DNA of 64,000 nt from an uncultured Mycoplasmatota bacterium (GCA_913062645.1 CAJXVW010000001.1:248001-312000); one strand, 5' to 3'; shown: positions 42,732 through 51,538, counted from the stretch's first letter. Notes: generated by a model from the letters alone, not told the origin. Program-made: numbers and translations.

Positions 42732-43880
42732 ATGAAACCAACCCGAAAAGACCGACGCCAGGACTTTCTGATGACCTTGCTGAAACCGCTGGTCCGCGTT
42801 TGGATGAAACTCGACATGAAGACCAGTTATGTGTTCCACGAAACCTTTGATCCCAAGCGCAAAGAACCGTACGTCCTGATTGCCAATCACACGTTCTTAT
42901 TTGACGTGGTCCATGTTCCGCTCCCACTGAAAAAGGTCCCGTTCATCGTCGCGTCGCACAATTTATTCATCAAGCAACCGACGAAACTGCTGCTGACGCA
43001 GATCGCCCATGCCATCCCCAAGACCAAGAACGCCAGTGACATCCGCACCGCAAGAGAACTGATTGGCGCCGTCAAGCGTGGCTATCCGGTCGCTATCTTC
43101 CCCGAAGGCAACACCACGTTCAACGGCGAAACGACCTACATCGAAGCGGCCACGATGAAACTGATCAAGAAACTGAAGATCGATGTCGTCACCGTCAAGG
43201 TCGAGGGTGGATATCTCTCGAAACCGCGCTGGGCGACCGGCAAACGCAAGAATCGTCGAGCCACGCTCAACTACAAGGTTGCGATCCCCAAAGAACGACT
43301 CAAGGATCTCACAATCGAGCAAATCAACGACATTGTCAATGAGGAACTCTACCATAATGACTACGAGTATCAACGCCGTGTCATGGTGCCACATCCCGGC
43401 AAGGATCTGGCCGAAGGCATTGAAAACATTCTCTACGTCTGTCCCGAATGCGAGTCGTTCGGCACTTTGGAGACCCATCTGCGAACCATCCGTTGCAACG
43501 CCTGTGGTGCCGAAGGCAACATCGACGATTACGGTTTCATCCATGGCTTCCGTTTCGACAACACCGTCGATTGGGATCATTGGCAACGCCAGTTTGATCG
43601 CGACATCCTCAACCATGAGATCGCATCGCCATGCGTGACGTATCTGTATGACGACCACACCTTCCGGCGAACCAAACTCGGTAAAGGTACGGTTACATAC
43701 AAGAACAAACAACTGATTCTTACCGGCGAATTCGAAGCCGTCTTCGACTTCGCCGACATCAAAGTGCCGATCATCACGTTGCGCCGAGAGTTCAACATCA
43801 ACGTCGGCGACAAGCACTACGTCATCGTCATCGATCAATACATCACCTCGTTCCTGCGCGCCATTCAGGACAAGTATTAG
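42732..43880 (+). CDS. PlsC-like acyltransferase with zinc-ribbon extension
   Basis: 382 residues. Lysophosphatidic-acid acyltransferase core: NHTFLFDVVH (HX4D) and FPEGNTTFNG (substrate glycerol-phosphate motif), residues about 40-225. It then has CPEC (residues 237-240) and CNAC about 20 residues on, a zinc ribbon not found in standard PlsC, followed by a 120-residue C-terminal domain rich in Asp and aromatic residues. Probably acylates lysophospholipid or a related glycolipid at the membrane. ATG 42732 with GGGAGA; TACAAT 42689-42694 as -10. Confidence 0.82.
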   Translation: MKPTRKDRRQDFLMTLLKPLVRVWMKLDMKTSYVFHETFDPKRKEPYVLIANHTFLFDVVHVPLPLKKVPFIVASHNLFIKQPTKLLLTQIAHAIPKTKNASDIRTARELIGAVKRGYPVAIFPEGNTTFNGETTYIEAATMKLIKKLKIDVVTVKVEGGYLSKPRWATGKRKNRRATLNYKVAIPKERLKDLTIEQINDIVNEELYHNDYEYQRRVMVPHPGKDLAEGIENILYVCPECESFGTLETHLRTIRCNACGAEGNIDDYGFIHGFRFDNTVDWDHWQRQFDRDILNHEIASPCVTYLYDDHTFRRTKLGKGTVTYKNKQLILTGEFEAVFDFADIKVPIITLRREFNINVGDKHYVIVIDQYITSFLRAIQDKY

Positions 43881-43890
43881 GAGACGTCCC

Positions 43891-44148
43891 ATGAGCATAT
43901 TTGAAGCATTCATGCTGATTTGTTTCGGATTCGCCTGGCCAACCTCGATTTGGAAGAGCATCCGCAGCAAAAGCATCGAAGGAAAGAGTGTCACCTTCCT
44001 GTACATCATTATGACCGGATATCTGTTCGGGATGCTGCACAAGATATTTTACAACATGGATTTGGTATTCACGCTTTATGCCATCAACTTCACGATGGTG
44101 TTCATTGATTTGATGCTGTACTACCGCAACAAACGACTTGCTGCCTGA
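43891..44148 (+). CDS. Small three-helix PQ-loop-like membrane protein
   Basis: 85 residues, three hydrophobic helices (5-22, 36-53 and 57-77). The arrangement FGFAWPTSIWKSIRSKSIEG KS resembles a half-transporter of the SemiSWEET/PQ-loop superfamily, with Pro-Thr in place of Pro-Gln in the first helix. AGGAGA precedes ATG 43891, ten bases after the acyltransferase. It may form a homodimeric small-molecule channel or be a membrane partner of the GGDEF protein that follows 13 bases later. Confidence 0.65.
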   Translation: MSIFEAFMLICFGFAWPTSIWKSIRSKSIEGKSVTFLYIIMTGYLFGMLHKIFYNMDLVFTLYAINFTMVFIDLMLYYRNKRLAA

Positions 44149-44161
44149 AGGAGGTGGGCCG

Positions 44162-45301
44162 ATGAGAGATCTGTTGTTTTATGACCTCGAGATCTTTGCT
44201 CTGATTCTGCTTGCGATGCTGTTGATTGTCATCTACGTCAAACAGGAGCTTTACACATTGAAGGGACGACTGTTCCGTTATTTGATTATGGCGACGATGC
44301 TGATGCTGTTGTTGGAGATGCTCAGTTGGGCCTTTGATGGACGCCCCGGTGTCTGGAACATGCGCTTGAACTGGACGTTCAATACGCTGTTCACGATGCT
44401 GTCGGTGTTGGTTGCCTCGTTATGGGCCACCTACATCGACTACATGATGTTCGGTGATCGCAAACGCCTTGCCGAACAGGCATACATCTACTTCGCCCCG
44501 TTGTTCATCACGATCATGTTGGCATCGTTGAACTTGTTTTTTCCGGTTCTGTTTACCATCGACGCCGACAATGTGTATGCTCGGGAGCCGGGGATTTGGA
44601 CGGGAGCGATCATGATCTATCTGATCTATTTCTACGTGGTCGTGTTGGTCTTCCGCAATCGCAAGCAGCTGACGACGAACTTCCTGTATGGGGTCTTGCT
44701 GTTTCTGGTTCTCCCCTTGGTGGGCAGTTTCATCCAACTCACCAATCTCGGTTTGCTCTTGATTTGGCCGTCGACCGCGCTTGCCGTCGTGTTTTCCTAT
44801 CTGTTGTTTGAAACGACAAGCGGAACCATCGATTATCTCACCGGTGTCTTTACACGCAGTCGGGCCGAGGATTATCTGAGGTCCTTGATCATCAAGCAGA
44901 AAGATTACGTCGTACTGATGATTGACATGGACGACTTCAAAGAACTCAACGACACCTACGGTCATCATGCCGGGGACATGGCGCTCATCGAGATGGCGCA
45001 GATCCTGACACGCTTCGTATTCAAAGGGGACATTGTCTGTCGCTATGGTGGCGATGAATTTCTAATCGTCAGTGAAAACATCATTCCCGAAGAAATCGAA
45101 CGCTATCGCAACAGAATCTATGATTTGATGAGCGAATCCAAAAACGACTACATCAAGAACGCGCGGTTCAGTCTCGGCATCAGCTCCAGCAAGGACGAAC
45201 TGAACGAGACCGTCGAGACGATGCTCACCAGAGCCGACAACAGCATGTACATCGACAAGGCTAAAAATAAGAATTATAAACGCCGAAAAGACGACAAATG
45301 A
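44162..45301 (+). CDS. Membrane-bound diguanylate cyclase (GGDEF)
   Basis: 379 residues: seven hydrophobic helices (about 8-215) as an input domain with no known sensor family, then a GGDEF domain (220-375) that starts with DYLTGVFTRSRAEDYL. The catalytic RYGGDEFLIV motif (GGDEF 296-300) is canonical, so it should make c-di-GMP from GTP at the membrane. The inhibitory I-site RxxD, expected five residues before GGDEF, reads FKGD, so product feedback inhibition is probably absent. GGAGGTGGG before ATG 44162. A c-di-GMP riboswitch lies about 7 kb downstream. Confidence 0.92.
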   Translation: MRDLLFYDLEIFALILLAMLLIVIYVKQELYTLKGRLFRYLIMATMLMLLLEMLSWAFDGRPGVWNMRLNWTFNTLFTMLSVLVASLWATYIDYMMFGDRKRLAEQAYIYFAPLFITIMLASLNLFFPVLFTIDADNVYAREPGIWTGAIMIYLIYFYVVVLVFRNRKQLTTNFLYGVLLFLVLPLVGSFIQLTNLGLLLIWPSTALAVVFSYLLFETTSGTIDYLTGVFTRSRAEDYLRSLIIKQKDYVVLMIDMDDFKELNDTYGHHAGDMALIEMAQILTRFVFKGDIVCRYGGDEFLIVSENIIPEEIERYRNRIYDLMSESKNDYIKNARFSLGISSSKDELNETVETMLTRADNSMYIDKAKNKNYKRRKDDK

Positions 45302-45317
45302 TCCGTCGTCTTTTTTT
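45286..45317 (+). terminator. Terminator after the GGDEF gene
   Basis: AAAAGACGAC/GTCGTCTTTT with a nine-base loop that contains the stop codon, then T-run. Confidence 0.88.
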
Positions 45318-45354
45318 GTGTTTGTGTTATAATGGACGTAAAGGAGATGATATC

Positions 45355-45591
45355 ATGGAACCGAAACGCGCTGGAAACGGACCGATCGTTGCCGACCTTG
45401 AAGCTGGCAAAACCTACTATTGGTGTGCCTGTGGTGAAAGCAAGAACCAACCGTTCTGCGACGGCAGTCACAAACAAAAAGGCGAGTTCTCGCCGGTCAA
45501 GATCGTTGTCGAAGAACCAGGCAAAAAAGCTCTCTGCGTTTGCAAGCAAAGCGGCAACAAACCGTTCTGCGACGGATCGCACCGCAAATAG
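45355..45591 (+). CDS. Tandem CDGSH iron-sulfur protein
   Basis: 78 residues with two CDGSH zinc-finger motifs, CACGESKNQPFCDGSH and CVCKQSGNKPFCDGSH, each supplying the 3-Cys/1-His ligands of a redox-active [2Fe-2S] cluster. This is the MiNT-like two-cluster type on one short chain. Role: probable electron or cluster transfer. AAGGAGATGAT before ATG 45355; overlaps the next gene by one base. Confidence 0.93.
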   Translation: MEPKRAGNGPIVADLEAGKTYYWCACGESKNQPFCDGSHKQKGEFSPVKIVVEEPGKKALCVCKQSGNKPFCDGSHRK

Positions 45592-45983
45592 TGCCCGACC
45601 GCTACACTTCACAGATAACGTTTCTGTATTACCACGACTTCGATCGAGCGATTCGCTTCGTCGAAGACGTGCTTGCCGTCGATCTTGTGATGGATCAGGG
45701 ATTTGCCCGCATCTACCGGATTCATGACAAGGCGTTTCTCGGCATCGTCAAGGAACGTGACGCATCGATTGACACCCGCAACAAAGGTGGGGTCCTGATC
45801 AGCATCAATGTGGCCAATCTCGATGCCGAATACGAACGCGTGAAGGCGCTCCACCCACCGGGCCTGACCGCACCGAAGACCATCGAGCGGATTCCGCTTC
45901 GCTCGTTTTTCTTTCAGGATTACGAAGGATACCACTATGAAATGCAGGCGTTCCTGAACGACGCCGACCGCACCAAGTTCTGA
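45591..45983 (+). CDS. VOC/glyoxalase-superfamily protein
   Basis: 130 residues assuming the GTG at 45591, which shares its G with the stop codon of the CDGSH gene (TAGTG). Begins SQITFLYYHDFDRAIRFVED and ends FFFQDYEGYHYEMQAFLN: a beta-alpha-beta-beta-beta arrangement of the glyoxalase/bleomycin-resistance/dioxygenase superfamily. Metal ligands are not obvious. Tight coupling to a CDGSH protein suggests a redox setting. Start choice is uncertain as the ribosome site is weak. Confidence 0.75.
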   Translation: MPDRYTSQITFLYYHDFDRAIRFVEDVLAVDLVMDQGFARIYRIHDKAFLGIVKERDASIDTRNKGGVLISINVANLDAEYERVKALHPPGLTAPKTIERIPLRSFFFQDYEGYHYEMQAFLNDADRTKF

Positions 45984-46000
45984 CCTCAGGAAGTGATACC

Positions 46001-46603
46001 ATGACCGATCAACTCGTTCGTCTGATTCTGCTGATTGTCATCGGTGGTCTCATCGGATACATCACCAACAAAGTCGCCATCAAGATGCTGTTTCGACCCG
46101 TCAATCCGGTTCGTCTCGGGTTTTTCACGTTGCAAGGGGTGTTCCCCAAACGAAAAGATCAGATGGCGATTTCTCTCGCCGATACGATCGAGCGCGAATT
46201 GTTGAGCAAGGATGTCATCCTCGACAAGATTCTCAATCCCGAGCGACTCGAAGAGTACAAAATCCTCATCAAGAACACGCTCGTGGAAAAGATCACCACG
46301 ATGGTGCCACCGATGTTCCGCATGTTCATGGGGGATGATCCGCAAGCCATGGTGCGCCGTCTGCTCGACCGGGAAGGCGATCAGATTCTCGATGATCTCA
46401 TCGATAAACTCAAGAGTGAAGGAATGGACAATCTCGACATTCACGCGATTGTCAAAGAACGCATTGATGCGCTCGACTTCGTCGAGTTTGAACGGATCAT
46501 CTTCGGGTTGATGAATCGGGAATTGCGGTTCGTCGAAATCATCGGACTGTTCTTGGGGGCATTGATTGGCCTCTTGCAGTTCGTCGTAACGCTCTGGTTT
46601 TAA
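46001..46603 (+). CDS. DUF445 (YheB-like) membrane protein
   Basis: 200 residues. N-terminal helix LILLIVIGGLIGYITNKVAI followed by KMLFRPVNP and GVFPKRKDQMA are the DUF445 signature; an alpha-helical cytoplasmic domain and a C-terminal helix (FVEIIGLFLGALIGLLQFVV) follow. It is shorter than the 370-residue YheB, corresponding to the compact form. Function unknown. GGAAGTGAT before ATG 46001. Confidence 0.87.
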   Translation: MTDQLVRLILLIVIGGLIGYITNKVAIKMLFRPVNPVRLGFFTLQGVFPKRKDQMAISLADTIERELLSKDVILDKILNPERLEEYKILIKNTLVEKITTMVPPMFRMFMGDDPQAMVRRLLDREGDQILDDLIDKLKSEGMDNLDIHAIVKERIDALDFVEFERIIFGLMNRELRFVEIIGLFLGALIGLLQFVVTLWF

Positions 46604-46609
46604 AAAAAT

Positions 46610-46641
46610 ACACACAACGGCTACTTGCCGTTGTGTGTTTT
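46610..46641. terminator. Bidirectional terminator (DUF445 / amidase)
   Basis: ACACACAACGGC/GCCGTTGTGTGT with TACTT loop and A/T-runs on both sides. Confidence 0.93.
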
Positions 46642-48045
46642 TGTTAGCGGGTCAAAAGTAAGATTCAATTGTTGCTCGAGCGCGTACGCGATTTCAATCA
46701 ACTGGTCTTCCCGCTCGTGCCGCGCGAGAAAGTAAGTGCCGATCGGCATCCCGTCTTCATCCAGGCCGATCGGCATGCTCAATGTGGGATAGCCGCAATG
46801 TGGCCCGAGTGAGGTGTAACTGGCAAAGTAGATCATGTCGAGCTGATGCTTCTCGAACACGTCATTCAGTGCTGCTGTAGCCTTGTCGCGTTCGTCCAGT
46901 GCATCCAGATATTCGACCTCGTTCAGTTGGCCGGATGTATGGTTGAGCACGTCGAGAAGAACGGCTTGGCCATATTTCAAATTCGCCTGTTCGTCACGAT
47001 GATTGTAATCGACGATGTCCGCGAGGGTGATGGGGAGCCCTTCCTCAGCCAGATATGCATTGATGGTTCGTTTGAACTCATATTTCATCACATGATAGAT
47101 TTGTTTGGTCTGTTGGATGTCGAGATCCTCGATCAGAGTCGCGCCCTGGTCTTTGAAGATTGTGAGAACTTGCTCGAACGCGGCCTTCCGTTGATCCGAC
47201 AACTCATCGAATTTGCTGCGATCGATGCCGATCCGCTTGCCGGTAAGACCGTCTTGTTTGAGATGCACGGCATAATCGATGGGCTTGGGGTCCTTGATGT
47301 TGGTGACCGGATCGAGCGGATCATTGGCGCGGATGGCGCCAAGCAGAAGGGCGGCGTCGGTAACGTTGGTTGCCATCGGACCGGCCGTGTCGAGGGTGGA
47401 TGAAATCGGGACGATGCCGCGGCGTGACACGTGTCCGATCGTCGGCTTGATCCCGACGACTCCGTTCTTCATGGACGGCGACATGATCGACCCTCCGGTT
47501 TCCGTGCCGATGGCAAGCGGAGCCAATCGGAGACTCACGGCAACGGCGCTTCCCGTGGAACTGCCGGAAGGATCCTCGTCGGTGTTCCAGGGACAAAGCA
47601 CATAGCCAGCCAGACTGGAGAATCCATTGACGGTATTGAATGATTTGAAACAGGCAAGTTCGGTCAGATTGGTCTTGCCCAAAATCACCGCGCCCTGTTC
47701 GCGCAGGGTCTTGACAAGATACGCATCCTCCTTGGCAAAATGGTCCTTGAGAATGTTGGCGCCTGCGGTTGTACGTGTCTTGTCACCGGTATTGATGTTG
47801 TCCTTGAGCAAGACGGGGATGCCGTGAATCGCGGAACGTATGGTGCCACGTTTGCGTTCCGCATCTCGCTGTCGGGCCAGAAACAGAGCGTCGGGGTTGA
47901 CCTCGAACACACTGTTGTAGTTGGGATCGCCGTTGTCGATGCGGACGATCCGATCCAGATAGAACTTCGTTATATCATACGACGACAAAGTTCCCTTATT
48001 CATGGCGTCTTGCATGTCGGGAATGTTCATCACGAGTAGATTCAT
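46621..48045 (-). CDS. Amidase-signature enzyme
   Basis: 474 residues. The Ser-cisSer-Lys triad is in place: LLKDNI (Lys), DPSGSSTGSAVAV (cis-Ser) and GTETGGSIMSPS (nucleophile Ser). GatA-specific context is absent (no gatC or gatB nearby) and the N-terminus is unlike GatA, so it is more likely a stand-alone amidase acting on small amides or N-acyl compounds. AGGAGGC precedes ATG 48045 on the minus strand. Monocistronic. Confidence 0.9.
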   Translation of the reverse strand: MNLLVMNIPDMQDAMNKGTLSSYDITKFYLDRIVRIDNGDPNYNSVFEVNPDALFLARQRDAERKRGTIRSAIHGIPVLLKDNINTGDKTRTTAGANILKDHFAKEDAYLVKTLREQGAVILGKTNLTELACFKSFNTVNGFSSLAGYVLCPWNTDEDPSGSSTGSAVAVSLRLAPLAIGTETGGSIMSPSMKNGVVGIKPTIGHVSRRGIVPISSTLDTAGPMATNVTDAALLLGAIRANDPLDPVTNIKDPKPIDYAVHLKQDGLTGKRIGIDRSKFDELSDQRKAAFEQVLTIFKDQGATLIEDLDIQQTKQIYHVMKYEFKRTINAYLAEEGLPITLADIVDYNHRDEQANLKYGQAVLLDVLNHTSGQLNEVEYLDALDERDKATAALNDVFEKHQLDMIYFASYTSLGPHCGYPTLSMPIGLDEDGMPIGTYFLARHEREDQLIEIAYALEQQLNLTFDPLTKTHNGK

Positions 48046-48141
48046 GGCATGCCTCCTAGTTTGCAGTTACAATAATTATACCATATGATTGGCTTTCGGG
48101 GTCTCTTTTGATATAATTATGTATGATTTGAGGTGGGTAAC

Positions 48142-48966
48142 ATGAAAGCCGATTTGCACATGCATTCCACACACAGCGATGGTCGTTTGACGACCCGTGA
48201 GCTGGTGGATCTCGCCGCCGAACGCGGTGTGGACGTCATCAGCATCACCGACCATGACACCGTCGGTGATGTCGAAGATACCATTGCCTATGCCCAACAG
48301 CGCAACATTCGTTTCATTCCCGGCGTGGAATTGTCCACGTTGGAAGACGGACGAAGCGTTCATGTGTTGGGATATTTCACGGATCGATCGTACCAGTCGG
48401 AATCGCTTCTCCGATACTTCCGTGACATTCGCCAGAAACGCGAACATCGCGCTCGTAGGATGATCGAGCTTCTTGACACCCACTTTGACATCAAGATCAG
48501 CTACGATGCGGTTGCCGGCCATGCCCGCGGCATCATCGCTCGGCCACACATCGCCAAGGCGATTGTCGATGCGTATCCTGAATATGATCATGATGATGTA
48601 TTCGAGCGGTTCATCGGCAACGACTGCAAAGCATATGTTCCGTCCGTGGAACTGCCTGTTCAAGATGGCATCGATTTGTTGCGTCGTCACAATTGTCTGG
48701 TCGTGCTCGCCCATCCGACGTTGCTGAAGGACACGATTCACGATAAGGTTCTGGCGTATGCGTTCGACGGCATTGAGGCTCGCTATGTTCGCAATCAGGA
48801 CAATCACGAACACTACTATCGCACCATTGCCGCAGAGCGTGGCTGGATCGTGACCGGTGGGTCGGATTTTCACGGCATCCAAGGTGATACCAAACATGCC
48901 GAACTGGGACAACTCACGATTGATGGGGAGGATCTAAAGGCGTTTTTGACAGCCTTGCAAAAATGA
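48142..48966 (+). CDS. PHP-domain phosphoesterase
   Basis: 274 residues. Metal-binding motifs DLHMHSTHSDG, ITDHDTV, PGVELSTLE and the late TGGSDFHG are all present, the arrangement of the YciV/RNase AM group (nucleoside 3',5'-bisphosphate phosphatase or 5'-3' exonuclease). ATG 48142 with GAGGTGGG upstream. Own promoter (TATAAT at 48113-48118 or near). Confidence 0.9.
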   Translation: MKADLHMHSTHSDGRLTTRELVDLAAERGVDVISITDHDTVGDVEDTIAYAQQRNIRFIPGVELSTLEDGRSVHVLGYFTDRSYQSESLLRYFRDIRQKREHRARRMIELLDTHFDIKISYDAVAGHARGIIARPHIAKAIVDAYPEYDHDDVFERFIGNDCKAYVPSVELPVQDGIDLLRRHNCLVVLAHPTLLKDTIHDKVLAYAFDGIEARYVRNQDNHEHYYRTIAAERGWIVTGGSDFHGIQGDTKHAELGQLTIDGEDLKAFLTALQK

Positions 48967-49033
48967 TATCAATTGCTGGTCTTTTACCATTGTTCTATAG
49001 TATAATGAATACAAGCAGAGAGGATGTGTTGTT

Positions 49034-49384
49034 ATGAAAAATCGTATGATCGTCGACAGTTTACGCTACAAGGATCGCGGTCAGATCCAGTACAAGATCA
49101 TCCAGGGATTCGACAGCGAACAGGATTGTCTGGAACTGAAGTATAGCGATGATGAAAAGACGTATACCTGGGACTACTACTTCGATGAAGACGGCAAGAC
49201 GCCGCTCGAACATGTCCAGGGCGTGTCCTACGAAGAACTGAAAAAGGGATTCGTCGAGAACCTTGCACACAATGGCTACTACCTTCACAAAGGTGAGTAC
49301 CAGTTGCTCAAGGAGGCAATCGTCATTTTCGTAAGCCACAAGAAGTACATCATCGACATCTGCAAGTTGAATGGAATGTGCTGA
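49034..49384 (+). CDS. Hypothetical acidic protein
   Basis: 116 residues from ATG 49034 (AGAGGATG upstream). Soluble, rich in Asp, Glu and Tyr, with alternating strands in the first half (YKIIQGFDSEQDCLELKYSD) and a helical segment EELKKGFVENLAHNGYYLHK. No known family recognised. Good ribosome site and a terminator directly after the stop support a real gene. Confidence 0.65.
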   Translation: MKNRMIVDSLRYKDRGQIQYKIIQGFDSEQDCLELKYSDDEKTYTWDYYFDEDGKTPLEHVQGVSYEELKKGFVENLAHNGYYLHKGEYQLLKEAIVIFVSHKKYIIDICKLNGMC

Positions 49385-49410
49385 CACTGCCGATGGCGGT
49401 GTTTTTTTCT
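49384..49410 (+). terminator. Terminator after hypothetical gene
   Basis: ACACTGCC/GGCGGTGT (one G-U pair) with GAT loop and seven Ts. Confidence 0.88.
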
Positions 49411-49462
49411 TTGCCATCAGGGCGAATGTTTGATATAGTGGAAACGAAAGAGTGGTGATGAC

Positions 49463-49879
49463 ATGCGCTATCGCGAACTGCAAAAACGGTTATCCGGTTG
49501 CACCATAAGCAAGGGACGGCTGAAGGATTACACTTACCGCATCGACTGTGGCGAGCGGGTCTTTCATGTATTGGTGCTGCCTGTTTCGCACCGCCATCTC
49601 GTGACCGTCAACTCCAAGCACATCTGGAACATCAAGTCGGGAAATCTCAAGGGCATTCGATTTCAAACGACTTCCAGTCGGATGATCGACCTTCGCGCTT
49701 TCAACAAACGCACCAACCGGATCGTCCTGTTCAAACATGCACCCTATAAAATTCTGAAGTACATCAACGAATCGGAGGTCATCGACATCACCGGAAAACC
49801 ATCGGTTCACGACACGATGCTGGCGCGTTCGACGCAAGCACTTGTCAAGATTGTCAAAACACAGGTGGACAACGGATAG
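49463..49879 (+). CDS. Hypothetical basic protein
   Basis: 138 residues, strongly basic, soluble. Contains RYRELQKRLSGCTISKGRLK, two short beta-like segments (VFHVLVLPVSHRHLVTVNS) and SRMIDLRAFNKRTNRIVLF. The charge suggests nucleic-acid or membrane-surface binding, but no family is recognised. AGTGGTGAT precedes ATG 49463; TATAGT lies 30 bases upstream. Confidence 0.65.
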   Translation: MRYRELQKRLSGCTISKGRLKDYTYRIDCGERVFHVLVLPVSHRHLVTVNSKHIWNIKSGNLKGIRFQTTSSRMIDLRAFNKRTNRIVLFKHAPYKILKYINESEVIDITGKPSVHDTMLARSTQALVKIVKTQVDNG

Positions 49880-49935
49880 TTGTTCACTTTTTATGTGGTA
49901 AATGATATAATCGAATTAGGAAAGCGGGTGAGACG

Positions 49936-50535
49936 ATGAACATCATGATTACCGGATTCGGCCGTTTCATGAATCATGAATCGAATCCGACCAAGGAGTT
50001 GTTGGGGCTCTTGCCAAAAAGCATTCACGGCCATCCCCTGATCAAGATCGAACTGCCGGTCATTTTCGATGAGTGTTTCGATGTGTTGCTGGAACATGTC
50101 AACAAGCACAAACCCGATGCGATTCTGATGTTGGGACTTGCCGCTGGTCGGAGGGCAATCACGCCGGAGCGGGTCGCCATCAATCTGAAAGACGCATCGG
50201 CGCCGGACAACGTCGGCAACCAACCGCACGACACGCCCATCATAGCGGGTGCGCCAGACGCCTACTTCAGTCGTCTGCCGCTGCGTCGAATCGAGCAACG
50301 CTTACAAGACAAGAACATTCCCGTGGCAATCAGCAACTCGGCTGGGCTGTACGTCTGCAACAACCTGTTCTATCACGTCATGCATCATCTGGATCAAGTG
50401 GGCTCGAACGCGGTTGCCGGGTTCATTCATGTGCCATACATGGACGAACAGGACAAACCCGCGGATGCGTTCAGCTTACCGCTCGATCGCATACTGGAAG
50501 GAATCATCGACGCCATCAAGTGCGTCATTGAATAA
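49936..50535 (+). CDS. pcp: Pyroglutamyl-peptidase I
   Basis: 199 residues. The Glu-Cys-His triad of family C15 is visible: Glu78 in TPERVAIN, Cys141 in AGLYVCNNLFY and His165 in GFIHVPY; N-terminal MITGFGRFMNHESNPT is typical. Removes N-terminal pyroglutamate from peptides in the cytoplasm. GCGGGTGAGACG before ATG 49936. Followed after 13 bases by the alpha/beta hydrolase. Confidence 0.95.
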   Translation: MNIMITGFGRFMNHESNPTKELLGLLPKSIHGHPLIKIELPVIFDECFDVLLEHVNKHKPDAILMLGLAAGRRAITPERVAINLKDASAPDNVGNQPHDTPIIAGAPDAYFSRLPLRRIEQRLQDKNIPVAISNSAGLYVCNNLFYHVMHHLDQVGSNAVAGFIHVPYMDEQDKPADAFSLPLDRILEGIIDAIKCVIE

Positions 50536-50548
50536 AAGGAGGAAGGAC

Positions 50549-51475
50549 ATGGAACCGATACGCTTCAAAGTAGGAGGGAAACACCGCATCGATCTGGATT
50601 GTGTCAAGGTGGAACCGAAGAAGGATCCCAAGGCCATCGTTCAGATCTTTCATGGCATGGGCGAACACAAGGAACGGTATCTGCCGTTCATGACATACCT
50701 TGCCGAACAAGGATATGCGGTGTATGCGCACGATCATCGCAAGCATGGACAAAGTGTGATTGACGAAACACAAGTTGGCATCTTCGATCGCAACGACCGT
50801 TGGGATGACGTGTTGGATGATTGTTATTTCGTTACGCGTAAAATCCACAAGGATCATCCCGGCAAGAAACTCGTCATTTTCGGACATTCGATGGGCAGCA
50901 TCATTGCTCGCGGGTATCTAAGCCGCAATCCATTGGCCGCCAAAGCGGCCATACTCAGCGGTACGCTGCCGCGTTACACCACGTTCGGAGCGATGTTGCC
51001 ACGACTGCTCGCCGGTGTGGTAGGTCTATTCTCATCCAAGCGCAAACCGAATGCATTTCTGGCCGAACAGCTGAACAAGCCGCTGCTCAAAGATCTGGAA
51101 TCGCCGCGTACCAAATTCGACTGGCTGACGAGGGATGAAGCGGTTGTCGACGCCTACATCAAGGACCCGTTGTGCGGGTATGCCTACACGCCGATGTTTT
51201 ATCGTGAGTTCTTTCGCAGCATCGTCGCCATCAACAAGTCCGATTTTATCCTGCTGACCAAGGACATCCCGATTTTGTTCATATCCGGTTCGGCTGACCC
51301 AGTGGGAGGAAACGGCGACGGTGTCGAGGAACTATACCGTACTTACGGCGGACACGGGTTCACTCAATTGACGCTGAAACTGATTGACGGAGCACGCCAC
51401 GAGGTGCTCAATGAGATCGACAAACAGCAGACGTTTGACTACATCAAGAACTGGCTCGACCAGGCAATCCTGTAA
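50549..51475 (+). CDS. Alpha/beta hydrolase, monoacylglycerol lipase-like
   Basis: 308 residues from ATG 50549, chosen for AAGGAGGAAGG upstream. Nucleophile elbow FGHSMGS (Ser114), HGMGEHKERY oxyanion region, acid Asp in FISGSADPVG and His in GARHEVLNE. The serine-aminopeptidase S33/Hydrolase_4 pattern (YAHDHRKHGQS) points to a monoacylglycerol or lysophospholipid lipase. Operon with pcp. Confidence 0.9.
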   Translation: MEPIRFKVGGKHRIDLDCVKVEPKKDPKAIVQIFHGMGEHKERYLPFMTYLAEQGYAVYAHDHRKHGQSVIDETQVGIFDRNDRWDDVLDDCYFVTRKIHKDHPGKKLVIFGHSMGSIIARGYLSRNPLAAKAAILSGTLPRYTTFGAMLPRLLAGVVGLFSSKRKPNAFLAEQLNKPLLKDLESPRTKFDWLTRDEAVVDAYIKDPLCGYAYTPMFYREFFRSIVAINKSDFILLTKDIPILFISGSADPVGGNGDGVEELYRTYGGHGFTQLTLKLIDGARHEVLNEIDKQQTFDYIKNWLDQAIL

Positions 51476-51478
51476 GAC

Positions 51479-51503
51479 GAAAGGGTCATATATGACCTTT
51501 TTG
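51479..51503 (+). terminator. Terminator upstream of the c-di-GMP riboswitch
   Basis: AAAGGGTCA/TGACCTTTT around TATA, ending in TTTTTG; it separates the lipase unit from the mreB operon. Further on, TGGTAGATT (51518-51526) is a possible extended -10 for the riboswitch transcript. Confidence 0.75.
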
Positions 51504-51538
51504 TTTGCTCTCGCCTGTGGTAGATTGGTACCGTGCAA

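Noticed and set aside
46621-48045. GatA subunit of the tRNA amidotransferase
   Set aside because: Triad motifs fit, but gatB and gatC are absent and the N-terminal sequence differs, so only a general amidase call is justified.
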